Position numbers and translations under genes: made by a program. A stretch of 64,000 bases of DNA from Actinacidiphila glaucinigra. Lineage in GTDB: Bacteria; Actinomycetota; Actinomycetes; Streptomycetales; Streptomycetaceae. The notes under the pieces are model-generated. The model made no database searches. It was not told the DNA's origin and saw only the letters and a program-made list of their open reading frames with translations. Shown here one piece after another: positions 23,564 through 31,549 of this stretch. The stretch lies in contig NZ_FZOF01000020.1 in NCBI RefSeq assembly GCF_900188405.1, forward strand, positions 108,842-172,841, in the 5' to 3' direction. Every line of letters starts with the position of its first letter. Position 1 is the stretch's first letter.

Positions 23564-25452
23564 GGCGAGTCCTCTTCCTGAACGACGGCGAGTACGGCGC
23601 CGACGTCGACCTGGCGGCCGGCCTCGGCGTGCAGCGCGGTGAGCACACCGTCCGCCGGGGCGGCGACCCGGTGCTCCATCTTCATGGCCTCCAGCCACAG
23701 CAGCGGCTGGCCCGCCGCCACCTTGTCGCCGACGGCGACGTCCGCGACGCGCACCACCGTCCCCGGCATCGGGGCCAGCAGCGAGCCCGGCGCGAGCTGC
23801 GCGACCGGGTCGGGGAAGCGCGGCAGCGCGGTGAAGCGGTGGGCGCCCGACGGCCCGTCGACGCACACCTGGTCCGCGTAGACCGCGACGTCGAAGGCGC
23901 GGCGCACCCCGGCGACCTCCAGCACGACCCGCTCCGGCGCCCGCTCCAGCAGACGGACGTCCGGATGCCCCTCCGCGGTCAGGCCGTCACGGCCGAGCCG
24001 GTAGCGCACCTCGTACTCCGCGCCGCCCGGCTTGGCGCGGTAGGTCTTGGACTGCGGCGCCGACGGCACGTTGCGCCAGCCGCCCAGCGGGTGGCGTCCC
24101 GAGGCGTCGGCGAGCGCGGCGGCCAGGGCCGCCAGCCGCGCCGCGCCCCCGTCCTCGGCGGGCGCCGGGCCGAGGCGGTCCAGGAAGGCCGTGGACAGCC
24201 GCCCCGCGGCGAAGTCCTGGTCGCGCAGCACCCGTACGAGCAGCTCGCGGTTGGTCACCAGACCGTGCACCCGGGCCCGCTCCAGGGCGCCCGCGAGCAG
24301 CCGGAGCGCCTGGGCGCGGGTGGCGGCGTGGGCGACGACCTTGGCGAGCATCGCGTCGTAGTGCACGCCGATCCGGTCGCCGTCGCCGAAGCCCGCGTCC
24401 ACCCGCAGCCCCGGCGCCCGCGGCAGCCGGAAGCGGTGCAGGACGCCGGTCTGCGGCTGCCAGTCGCGCGCCGGGTCCTCCGCGTACAGCCGGGCCTCGA
24501 CCGCGTGCCCGGAGGGGACCGGGGGAGCGGCCGGGAGCCTCCCGCCCTCGGCGACCTCCAGTTGCAGCGCGACGAGGTCCACGCCGAAGACGCACTCGGT
24601 GACCGGGTGCTCCACCTGGAGGCGGGTGTTCATCTCCAGGAAGTACGGCCGGCCGTCCGGCGAGACCAGGAACTCCACCGTCCCCGCGCCGACGTAGCCG
24701 ATGGCCCGCGCCGCCGCCTCGGCCGCCGTGTGCAGCGTCCGGCGCAGCTCGTCGGCGACGCCGGGCGCCGGGGTCTCCTCGATCACCTTCTGGTGGCGGC
24801 GCTGCACCGAGCAGTCGCGCTCGCCCAGCGTCCACACGGTGCCGTGGGTGTCCGCCAGGACCTGCACCTCGATGTGCCGGCCGTCCTCGACGTACGGCTC
24901 CAGGAACACCTCGCCGTCCCCGAAGGCGGACAGCGCCTCCGCGCGGGCGGCGGCGAGCTCCTGCTCCAGGGCGGCCGCCTCCCGGACGACGCGCATACCG
25001 CGTCCGCCGCCGCCCGCCGCCGCCTTGACCAGTACGGGCAGGTCGTCCGGCCCGGCCTCCAGCACCGGGACGCCGGCCTCGGCCATCAGGCGCTTGGCCC
25101 GGGTCTTGGAGCCCATCGCCTCGATGGCCTCGGGCGCGGGCCCGATCCAGGTCAGGCCCGCGGCGATGACGTCCCGCGCGAAGTCGGCGTTCTCCGACAG
25201 GAATCCGTATCCGGGGTGCACGGCGTCCGCGCCCGCCGCGAGGGCGGCCTTCACGATCAGGTCGCCGCGCAGATAGGTGTCGGCGGGCGCGTCCCCCGGC
25301 AGCCGCACGGCAGCGTCCGCCTCCCGTACGTGCAGGGCGGTCGCGTCCGCGTCCGAGTGGACGGCGACCGTGGCGATGCCCAGGTCGCGGCAGGTGCGGA
25401 AGACGCGGCGGGCGATCTCGCCGCGGTTGGCCACCAGCACTGATGCGATCAC
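23560..25452 (-). CDS. acyl-CoA carboxylase alpha subunit (biotin carboxylase plus biotin carrier)
   Basis: The 630-residue protein begins with the biotin carboxylase domain (VLVANRGEIARRVFRTC, ATP-grasp segment VKAAAGGGGRGMRVV at about 147-161, then FLEMNTRLQVEHPVTE). It ends in a biotinyl domain with the biotin-accepting Lys in EAMKMEHRV. It carboxylates its own biotin with bicarbonate and ATP for transfer by the beta subunit, the gene directly upstream. Length and layout fit methylcrotonyl- or geranyl-CoA carboxylase alpha chains better than the shorter AccA-type subunits; the exact acyl substrate is not shown by sequence. Confidence 0.94.
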   Translation of the reverse strand: MIASVLVANRGEIARRVFRTCRDLGIATVAVHSDADATALHVREADAAVRLPGDAPADTYLRGDLIVKAALAAGADAVHPGYGFLSENADFARDVIAAGLTWIGPAPEAIEAMGSKTRAKRLMAEAGVPVLEAGPDDLPVLVKAAAGGGGRGMRVVREAAALEQELAAARAEALSAFGDGEVFLEPYVEDGRHIEVQVLADTHGTVWTLGERDCSVQRRHQKVIEETPAPGVADELRRTLHTAAEAAARAIGYVGAGTVEFLVSPDGRPYFLEMNTRLQVEHPVTECVFGVDLVALQLEVAEGGRLPAAPPVPSGHAVEARLYAEDPARDWQPQTGVLHRFRLPRAPGLRVDAGFGDGDRIGVHYDAMLAKVVAHAATRAQALRLLAGALERARVHGLVTNRELLVRVLRDQDFAAGRLSTAFLDRLGPAPAEDGGAARLAALAAALADASGRHPLGGWRNVPSAPQSKTYRAKPGGAEYEVRYRLGRDGLTAEGHPDVRLLERAPERVVLEVAGVRRAFDVAVYADQVCVDGPSGAHRFTALPRFPDPVAQLAPGSLLAPMPGTVVRVADVAVGDKVAAGQPLLWLEAMKMEHRVAAPADGVLTALHAEAGRQVDVGAVLAVVQEEDSP

Positions 25453-25465
25453 GGTCAGGTGCTCC

Positions 25466-27028
25466 TCACATCCGGAAGACGCCGAAGCCGCCGCGGGCGC
25501 CCTCGACCGGTGCGCTGTGGACCGCCGACAGGCACACGCCGAGCACCGTGCGGGTGTCGCGCGGGTCGATCACCCCGTCGTCGTACAGCCGCCCCGACAG
25601 GAACATCGGCAGGGACTCGGACTCGATCTGCTGCTCCACCATCGCCCTCAGCCCGGCGGCGGCCTCCTCGTCGAAGGGCAGGCCCCGGGCGGCCGCCGAC
25701 TGCCGCGCCACGATGGTCAGCACGCCCGCGAGCTGCGTGGGGCCCATGACGGCCGACTTGGCGCTGGGCCAGGCGAACAGGAAGCGCGGGTCGTACGCTC
25801 GGCCGCACATGCCGTAGTGCCCCGCGCCGTAACTCGCGCCCATGAGCACCGAGATGTGCGGCACCCGCGAGTTGGAGACCGCGTTGATCATCATGGCGCC
25901 GTGCTTGATGATGCCGCCCTGCTCGTACTCGCGGCCCACCATGTACCCGGTGGTGTTGTGCAGGAACAGCAGCGGGATGTCGCGCTGGTTGGCGAGCTGG
26001 ATGAACTGCGCGGCCTTCTGCGACTCGGCGCTGAACAGCACGCCCTGCGCGTTGGCCAGGATCCCGACGGGATAGCCGTGCACCCGTGCCCAGCCGGTCG
26101 CCAGGCTCGGCCCGTACAGCGGCTTGAACTCGTCGAACTCCGAGCCGTCCACGACCCGCGCGATGACGTCTCTCGGATCGAAAGGCGTCCTCAGGTCCGC
26201 GGGGACGATGTCCAGCAGCTCGTCCTCGTCGTACCGCGGCGGGTCGTAGCCGGCGGCCGGGGCGGGGCCCTGCTTGCGCCAGTTGAGCCGGGCGACCACG
26301 CGGCGGGCGGTGCGCAGCGCGCCGGGCTCGTCCGGCGCGAAGTAGTCCGCGAGCCCGGAGACGCGGGCGTGCATGTCGGCCCCGCCCAGCGACTCGTCGT
26401 CGCTCTCCTCGCCGGTGGCCATCTTCACCAGCGGCGGGCCGCCGAGGAACACCTTGGAGCGCTCCTTGACCATGATCACGTGGTCGGACATCCCGGGGAC
26501 GTACGCGCCGCCGGCCGTCGAGTTGCCGAACACGACGGCGACGGTGGGGATGCCGGCCGCCGACAGCCGGGTCAGGTCGCGGAAGAGCGCGCCGCCCGGG
26601 ATGAAGATCTCCTTCTGGCTGGGCAGGTCCGCGCCGCCCGACTCCACCAGGTTGACCAGCGGGAGGCGGTTGGTGAGCGCGATCTCGTTGGCCCGCAGGG
26701 CCTTCTTCAGCGTCCACGGGTTGCTCGCCCCGCCGCGCACCGTGGGGTCGTTGGCGGTGATCACGCACTCGGTGCCCTCGATCACGCCGATCCCGGTCAC
26801 CAGCGACGCGCCGACCGGGTAGTCGCTGCCCCAGGCCGCGAGCGGCGACAGCTCCAGGAACGGGCTGTCCTGGTCCAGCAGCAGCTCCACCCGCTCCCGC
26901 GCCGCCAGCTTCCCCCGCGCACGGTGCCGGTCGACGTACTTGGGGCCGCCGCCCGCGAGCGCCTTGTCGTGCTCGGCCTCCAGCTCGGCCAGGCGTTCCA
27001 GCATGGTCGTACGGTTCTCGGTGCTCAC
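25466..27028 (-). CDS. acyl-CoA carboxylase carboxyltransferase (beta) subunit
   Basis: The 520-residue protein has the carboxyltransferase double crotonase fold: RHRARGKLAARERVELLLD near the N-terminus, ITANDPTVRGGASNPWTLKK, GNSTAGGAYVPGMSD and, in the second half, LANAQGVLFSAESQKAAQF and SYGAGHYGMCGRAYDP. It resembles methylcrotonyl-CoA or geranyl-CoA carboxylase beta chains. It transfers the carboxyl group from biotin on the alpha subunit, encoded 13 bp downstream, to an enoyl-type acyl-CoA. Its ATG overlaps the stop of the TIGR03084-like gene. Confidence 0.93.
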   Translation of the reverse strand: MSTENRTTMLERLAELEAEHDKALAGGGPKYVDRHRARGKLAARERVELLLDQDSPFLELSPLAAWGSDYPVGASLVTGIGVIEGTECVITANDPTVRGGASNPWTLKKALRANEIALTNRLPLVNLVESGGADLPSQKEIFIPGGALFRDLTRLSAAGIPTVAVVFGNSTAGGAYVPGMSDHVIMVKERSKVFLGGPPLVKMATGEESDDESLGGADMHARVSGLADYFAPDEPGALRTARRVVARLNWRKQGPAPAAGYDPPRYDEDELLDIVPADLRTPFDPRDVIARVVDGSEFDEFKPLYGPSLATGWARVHGYPVGILANAQGVLFSAESQKAAQFIQLANQRDIPLLFLHNTTGYMVGREYEQGGIIKHGAMMINAVSNSRVPHISVLMGASYGAGHYGMCGRAYDPRFLFAWPSAKSAVMGPTQLAGVLTIVARQSAAARGLPFDEEAAAGLRAMVEQQIESESLPMFLSGRLYDDGVIDPRDTRTVLGVCLSAVHSAPVEGARGGFGVFRM

Positions 27029-27822
27029 GCCGTTCCTCCCTCACCCGGCCCGCGGCCCGCACCCGGCGGCCCCGCGAACGCCTGGGCGATGTCCAGCCAG
27101 CGGTCGGCGTCCGCGCCCTCGGCGCGCACGGCCAGGTCGGCACGGTGCCGGCGGCGGGTCGCCAGCAGGCACAGGTCCAGCGCCGGGCCCGTGACGCGCT
27201 GCGCGGCGTCCTGCGGGCCGTACGCCCACAGCGTGCCGTCGGGGGCGGTCAGCTCGACCCGGAACTCCTCGGCGGGCGGGGTCAGCCCGTTGACGAAGTA
27301 CGCGTAGTCGCGGGCCCGTACGGCGATCCGCGCCACATGCCGCAGCCGCGCGGTCGGCGCCCGCCGTACGCCGAGGGCGTCCGCCACGTCCTCGCCGTGC
27401 GCCCAGCTCTCCATGAGCCGGGCCGAGGCCATGGACGCGGCGCTCATCGGCGGGCCGAACCAGGGGAAGCGCGTCCCGGGCGGCTGCGCCCGCAGCGCGG
27501 CCTGCAGTTCCGCCCGCCCCGAGCGCCAGCGTGCGAGGAGTTCGGCGGGCGGGAGAGCCACGCCCTCTACGGCGCCCTCGTCGACGAAGGTGTCGATCGC
27601 GGCGGCCGCCTTCTCCACCACGGAGCCGAAGCCCTCCGGGTCGGTGACCGCCAGCACGGACTGCCGGTCGGTCCACGCCAGATGGGCGATCTGGTGGGCG
27701 ATCGTCCAGCCCGGGGCGGGCGTCGGCGCCGCCCAGGCGTCCCCGGGGAGCGGGGCGACCAGGGCGTCCAGGCCCTCGCTCTCGTCCCGCAGATCGTCCA
27801 GTACGGGTGTGGGGTCGGACAA
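27025..27822 (-). CDS. TIGR03084 family (DinB-like, maleylpyruvate-isomerase-type) protein
   Basis: The start is taken as TTG at 27822, which gives LSDPTPVLDDLRDESE, the usual N-terminus of this family, with GGGGGA about 5 bases upstream; longer starts run into the regulatory region. The 265-residue protein has a DinB-like four-helix region with likely metal ligands in TIAHQIAHLAW and SWAHGEDVADALG, then a C-terminal domain. The family is common in actinobacterial acyl-CoA catabolic operons, but its reaction is unknown. It is the first gene of the seven-gene operon. Confidence 0.88.
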   Translation of the reverse strand: MSDPTPVLDDLRDESEGLDALVAPLPGDAWAAPTPAPGWTIAHQIAHLAWTDRQSVLAVTDPEGFGSVVEKAAAAIDTFVDEGAVEGVALPPAELLARWRSGRAELQAALRAQPPGTRFPWFGPPMSAASMASARLMESWAHGEDVADALGVRRAPTARLRHVARIAVRARDYAYFVNGLTPPAEEFRVELTAPDGTLWAYGPQDAAQRVTGPALDLCLLATRRRHRADLAVRAEGADADRWLDIAQAFAGPPGAGRGPGEGGTA

Positions 27823-27893
27823 AGGTCCCCCTGAATGACGCAGCGTCAGCGAAGCCGTGCGCGTCACAGGCTGGCACCGCGGCCGGAAACAAT

Positions 27894-27905
27894 CAAGCGT
27901 GCTTG
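27894..27905. promoter_or_regulatory. palindromic operator candidate CAAGCGTGCTTG
   Basis: The arms CAAGC and GCTTG are perfect complements around GT. The site lies between the divergent acyl-CoA operon (first start 27822) and the AEC permease (start 28021). TetR-type regulators of fatty-acid and acyl-CoA genes often bind CAAGC-nn-GCTTG sequences. The TetR gene at the end of this operon is the natural candidate; binding is inferred. Confidence 0.55.
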
Positions 27906-28020
27906 CATGATTTTCCGCCGGGGCCCGGTGCGGCGGACCGGAAGCCGCCTGATTGACTGCACGGGGCCGCCCGGCGATCCCGGGTCCGCGCCCGACGGCA
28001 CACGGACAACCCGAGGTCCC

Positions 28021-29001
28021 ATGCACGCCCTGTCACCACTGCTTTCCGGATTCGTCCCCATATGGGCGATCAGTGCGGTGGGTTACGCGGTCGGCCGAAC
28101 CGGAGTGCTGGGACCGCATGCGGAGTCAGTGCTGGGGCGATTCGTTTTCAACGTCGCCATGCCGGCCGCCCTGTTCACCACGATCGCCGGAACGCCCCTG
28201 GACGCCTTCGTGAACACGTCCATGATCGCCTTCGCGGCCGGCACGGCTCTGGCGTGCCTGCTCGGGTTCGCCGTCAGCCGGTGGTTCTTCGGGCGGCGTC
28301 TGCCCGACCAGGCGATCGGCGGCATGGCGGCCGGGTACGTCAACTCCGCCAACCTCGGCATCCCGGTCGCGGTGCAGATCCTCGGCGACGCGTCGTTCGT
28401 CGCCCCGGTGCTGCTCTTCCAGGTGCTGCTGGTCACCCCGGTCATCCTCACCGTCCTCGACGCGGGCACCGGTGGCGGAGCCGGGCCGAGGCGGGAAGGC
28501 GGGCGGAGGCGGGGAGCCGGGAGTGCCGCCCGCCTGCTCCTGGTGCCGCTGCGGACCCCCGTCATCCTGGGCGCGGTTCTCGGCTGCGCGGTCTCCGCGG
28601 CCGGCTGGCGGCTCCCCGCCGCGCTCGGCCACTCGGTCGGGCTGCTCGGCGGCGCGGGTGTGCCGACCGCGCTGCTCACCCTGGGAATGTCGCTGCACGG
28701 CCGCCCGCCCGCCACCGGCGCGGCGTTCCGTGCGGAGGTCGGCGCCACCGTCCTCATCAAGACCCTCGTCCAGCCCCTGGCCGCGTTGGCGGTCGGCAGC
28801 CTCGTCCTGCACCTGCCGGCGCATCAGCTCTTCGCGGTGGTCGTCCTCTCCGCGCTGCCGAGCGCCCAGAACGTCTTCGTCTACGCCCGCCAGTACGACC
28901 TGAGCACGGCCCTCGCCCGCGACTCGGTCATGCTCTCCACGCTGCTCTCGATGGCCACCCTCTCCGTCGCGGCCTGGGTCCTCGGTCCCGCGCCGGCCTA
29001 G
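28021..29001 (+). CDS. AEC (auxin efflux carrier) family permease
   Basis: The ATG at 28021 begins MHALSPLLSGFVPIWAISAVG, the first membrane helix of AEC permeases; the frame extends upstream but without sense. The 326-residue protein has about ten membrane segments in two halves with the conserved NSANLGIPVAV in helix four (about 115-125) and VVLSALPSAQNVFVYA in the second half. AEC proteins move organic anions or auxin-like acids. Between the halves lies a hydrophilic Gly/Arg-rich loop. It is divergent from the acyl-CoA operon and shares its palindromic site, so it may export or import a related acid (inference). Confidence 0.9.
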   Translation: MHALSPLLSGFVPIWAISAVGYAVGRTGVLGPHAESVLGRFVFNVAMPAALFTTIAGTPLDAFVNTSMIAFAAGTALACLLGFAVSRWFFGRRLPDQAIGGMAAGYVNSANLGIPVAVQILGDASFVAPVLLFQVLLVTPVILTVLDAGTGGGAGPRREGGRRRGAGSAARLLLVPLRTPVILGAVLGCAVSAAGWRLPAALGHSVGLLGGAGVPTALLTLGMSLHGRPPATGAAFRAEVGATVLIKTLVQPLAALAVGSLVLHLPAHQLFAVVVLSALPSAQNVFVYARQYDLSTALARDSVMLSTLLSMATLSVAAWVLGPAPA

Positions 29002-29098
29002 GCTCCCTCGTCGGCGCGTTCTCGTCCCGTCCCGCCGCCCGCGCCCCCGGGACGGAAATCCGGTGACGCCACGGCCCGCGCGCTGCCACGCTCGTGGC

Positions 29099-29701
29099 AT
29101 GGAAGGTGTCGTGATCCGTGCCGCCCGCCCGGAGGAGCTGCCGCTCCTGGACGCGCTGGTCCTGCGGTCGAAGTCGCACTGGGTGGGCGGCCGCGTGGCG
29201 GACGTCCCCGATGTGACGCCGAAGCTGACGGCGGCGGACATCGCCTCCCGGCACGTCACCGTCGCGGAGCGGGACGGCGTGCCCGTCGGCTTCTACGCGC
29301 TCAACGAGCACGAGGACTATCTGGGGATCGGTCTGCTGTTCGTCGACCGCCCGTTCATCGGCACCGGCGTGGGGCGCCTGCTGTGGGGGCACTTGGCGGG
29401 GCGGGCGGTCGCGCTGGACGCGCGTCTGCTCGGGGTCGGCGCCGACCCGCGCGCCGAGGGCTTCTACCTGCGGATGGGCATGGTCAGGCGGCACGAGTTC
29501 GAGCACGACGGCGAGCGCCTGGTCTGGATGGTGGGCGAGGTCGCCACGGTGGCGGGCCGGCCGGCCCGCGACGGTGGGGCGCCTCCGGGGAGGCACCCCA
29601 CCGCGGAGGACGGGTCCGTCAGGCGCGAGCGGCCCGCCGGGCCAGCAGGGCGTCCCTGCGCTCCTCGAACTTACGGGCCTGGCTGTCCAGCTCGCCCATG
29701 A
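29099..29701 (+). CDS. GNAT family acetyltransferase
   Basis: The ATG at 29099 is used (MEGVVIRAARPEELPLLDAL); the 12 residues upstream are not family-like. The GNAT core covers about residues 4-145 with the acetyl-CoA loop in VDRPFIGTGVGRLLW and the C-terminal GVGADPRAEGFYLRMGMV. The substrate is unknown. The last 50 residues are low complexity, pass through a strong hairpin at 29572-29603 and overlap the convergent desaturase gene by 83 bp. The natural stop may therefore have been lost and the tail is not conserved sequence. Confidence 0.85.
   Translation: MEGVVIRAARPEELPLLDALVLRSKSHWVGGRVADVPDVTPKLTAADIASRHVTVAERDGVPVGFYALNEHEDYLGIGLLFVDRPFIGTGVGRLLWGHLAGRAVALDARLLGVGADPRAEGFYLRMGMVRRHEFEHDGERLVWMVGEVATVAGRPARDGGAPPGRHPTAEDGSVRRERPAGPAGRPCAPRTYGPGCPARP
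29572..29603. terminator. bidirectional hairpin between GNAT and desaturase genes
   Basis: CGGTGGGG and CCCCACCG form eight outer pairs, and GCCTCC/GGAGGC six inner pairs around a two-base loop, with one C-A mismatch between them. It lies 16 bp beyond the desaturase stop and inside the 3' tail of the GNAT frame. There is no U tract, as is normal for Streptomyces. Confidence 0.6.
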
Positions 29702-30584
29702 AGAAGCCCAGTTCCTCCTGCGCCTTGAGGCCCTCGGGGCTGAGCCCCGAGGTCTCCAGCACCTTCAGGTGCCGCAGCACGGGCTGGAGCACGTCGTCGT
29801 GGTGGATGCGGAGGTTGTAGATGCCGCCGATGGCGATCCGCGCCGCGGAGCGCTCGAAACCGGGCATCCCGTGCCCCGGCATCCGGAAACCGACGACCAC
29901 GTCGCGGATCGCCTGCATCGTCTGGTCCGGCGCCAGTTGCAGCGCCGCCGCCAGCAGGTTGCGGTAGAAGACCATGTGCAGGTTCTCGTCGGTCGCGATG
30001 CGCGCCAGCATGCGCTCGCACATCGCGTCGCCCGACTCGCGGCCGGTGTTGCGGTGCGAGATGCGGGTGGCCAGCTCCTGGAAGGCCACATAGGCCACCG
30101 AGTGCAGCATGCTGTGCGCGTTGTCGGACTCGAAGCCCTCCGACATGTGGTGCATGCGCAGCCGCTCCAGCTCCACCGGGTCGACGGCCCGCGTGGTGAG
30201 CAGGTAGTCGCGCATCACGATGGCGTGCCGGCCCTCCTCCGCGGTCCAGCGGTGCACCCAGGTGCCCCAGGCGCCGTCCCGGCCGAAGAGGGTGGCGATC
30301 TCGTGGTGGTAGCTGGGGAGGTTGTCCTCGGTGAGCAGATTGACCACCAGCGATATCCGGCCGATCTCGGTCACCTTGGACTGCTCCGGCGCCCAGGCCT
30401 CGCCGCCCATCACGCCGTCGAAGTCACGGCCCTGACTCCACGGGACGTACTCGTGCGGCATCCACTCCTTGGCCGCCTTTATGTGGCGGTTGATCTCGGT
30501 CTCGACGACCTCTTCCAAGGCGTACAGCAGCCTGGTGTCACTCCATGCTTCCGAACCGGCACTCTGGGACGGGGCAATGGTCAC
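29619..30584 (-). CDS. desA: acyl-ACP desaturase (stearoyl-ACP desaturase type)
   Basis: The 321-residue soluble diiron protein has the two EXXH ligand motifs of the family, TAEEGRHAIVM (about 114-124) and ATDENLHMVF (about 195-204), plus upstream Glu ligands in LEEVVETEINRH and LTEDNLPSY. It would introduce a cis double bond into an ACP- or CoA-bound acyl chain, using ferredoxin and oxygen. The start is GTG 30584 with AGGAG about 8 bases upstream. Two palindromes just upstream (30615-30643) make it the obvious target of a TetR-type lipid regulator not encoded nearby. Confidence 0.92.
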   Translation of the reverse strand: MTIAPSQSAGSEAWSDTRLLYALEEVVETEINRHIKAAKEWMPHEYVPWSQGRDFDGVMGGEAWAPEQSKVTEIGRISLVVNLLTEDNLPSYHHEIATLFGRDGAWGTWVHRWTAEEGRHAIVMRDYLLTTRAVDPVELERLRMHHMSEGFESDNAHSMLHSVAYVAFQELATRISHRNTGRESGDAMCERMLARIATDENLHMVFYRNLLAAALQLAPDQTMQAIRDVVVGFRMPGHGMPGFERSAARIAIGGIYNLRIHHDDVLQPVLRHLKVLETSGLSPEGLKAQEELGFFMGELDSQARKFEERRDALLARRAARA

Positions 30585-30614
30585 GCTGGGCTCCTGGCTG
30601 TTCGCGGAGAGTGC

Positions 30615-30643
30615 TTACGGAATCGTAAGTTACGAAACCGTAG
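30615..30643. promoter_or_regulatory. tandem operators TTACGnnnnCGTAA before the desaturase gene
   Basis: TTACG-GAAT-CGTAA (30615-30628) is a perfect palindrome. TTACG-AAAC-CGTAG (30630-30643) is a second copy with one mismatched arm base, in phase 15 bp away. They lie 31-59 bp upstream of the GTG start, overlapping the expected promoter. This is the shape of sites bound by TetR-family regulators of unsaturated fatty acid genes. Confidence 0.65.
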
Positions 30644-30673
30644 GTTAGGTGACACTGAAAAGGCAACCCGCCG

Positions 30674-31450
30674 TCAGGCGTACAGGTTCCGCAGGCGAAC
30701 GGACAGGCAGGTCACACAGCCCTCAAGCTTCTCGAACTCGCCGATGTCCACCGAAACGGGCTCATATCCCATGTCTGTCAGGAGTTCCGCGGTGCGCGGC
30801 GCGCTCGCCGCCATCAGCAGCCGGCCGCCGCCGAGCAGCACCACGTGCGCGCCCGGCTCCTCCGGCACCGGCAGGAAGCGGGGGAAGACCGACGGGTCGT
30901 CAACCAGCGGCGGATAACCGATGACCGTGCCGTCGGGCAGCGCCGTCACCGCCGACTTCAGGTGCAGCACCTTGGTGACGGGTACGGCGACCACCCGCGC
31001 CCCCATCGGCTCGAACGCGGACCGCAACTGCCGGACGCCCCCGTCGTCGGTGCGCCCGCCACGGCCCACGTACACGGTGTCCCCGACCTTCAGCACGTCC
31101 CCGCCGTCCAGCGTGCCCGGTTCGCGGACCCGTTCGACCGGGAGACCCAGCGCCGTGACCGCCGCCTCGGCCCCGGCCGTCTCCGGGCGCCGGGACACGG
31201 CACCGGACCGGGCGAGCAGCGCGACGCCGCGGAAGACGACCACCGCGTCCTCGACGAAGACCGCGTCCGGGCAGTCGTCGGCCGCCGGGACCTCCACCGT
31301 CTCCCAGCCGTGGGCGTGCAGCGCGGCCACGTACCCCTCCCACTGACGCGCCGCGAGCACGGTGTCGACGGGGGTGCGCCCGACACGGGTCACCAGCCCC
31401 TCCGCGAGGCGCGGACCCGGACGGCGGACGAGGGCCTTGTTGTCCGGCAT
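30674..31450 (-). CDS. ddaH: dimethylarginine dimethylaminohydrolase (DDAH)
   Basis: The ATG at 31450 has GGGAGGG about 7 bases upstream and gives 258 residues; a longer frame to 32398 is antisense to the ABC-F gene. Amidinotransferase-fold features are present: CPDAVFVEDAVVVF (acid ligand region), LDGGDVLKVGDTVYVG, catalytic His in KVLHLKSAVTAL and nucleophile Cys in EGCVTCLSVR near the C-terminus. It hydrolyses methylated arginines to citrulline and amine; Streptomyces DDAH is a known enzyme of this type. It is a single gene, divergent from the ABC-F gene. Confidence 0.92.
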   Translation of the reverse strand: MPDNKALVRRPGPRLAEGLVTRVGRTPVDTVLAARQWEGYVAALHAHGWETVEVPAADDCPDAVFVEDAVVVFRGVALLARSGAVSRRPETAGAEAAVTALGLPVERVREPGTLDGGDVLKVGDTVYVGRGGRTDDGGVRQLRSAFEPMGARVVAVPVTKVLHLKSAVTALPDGTVIGYPPLVDDPSVFPRFLPVPEEPGAHVVLLGGGRLLMAASAPRTAELLTDMGYEPVSVDIGEFEKLEGCVTCLSVRLRNLYA

Positions 31451-31534
31451 CGTGCGTTCCCTCCCTTGGCCGGGGCCGCGTGAGCCCGTCCCGGGAGCCG
31501 TGCCCGGGCCGTGGGGCGCGAGCCCGCGGGGCGA

Positions 31535-31540
31535 TACGAT
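31535..31540 (+). promoter_or_regulatory. -10 box TACGAT placing a leaderless start for the ABC-F gene
   Basis: TACGAT ends 9 bases before the ATG at 31550, so transcription would begin at or within a few bases of the start codon. No Shine-Dalgarno is visible between. Leaderless transcripts are common in Streptomyces. No clear -35 is seen. Confidence 0.45.
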
Positions 31541-31549
31541 CGCAGCCTG

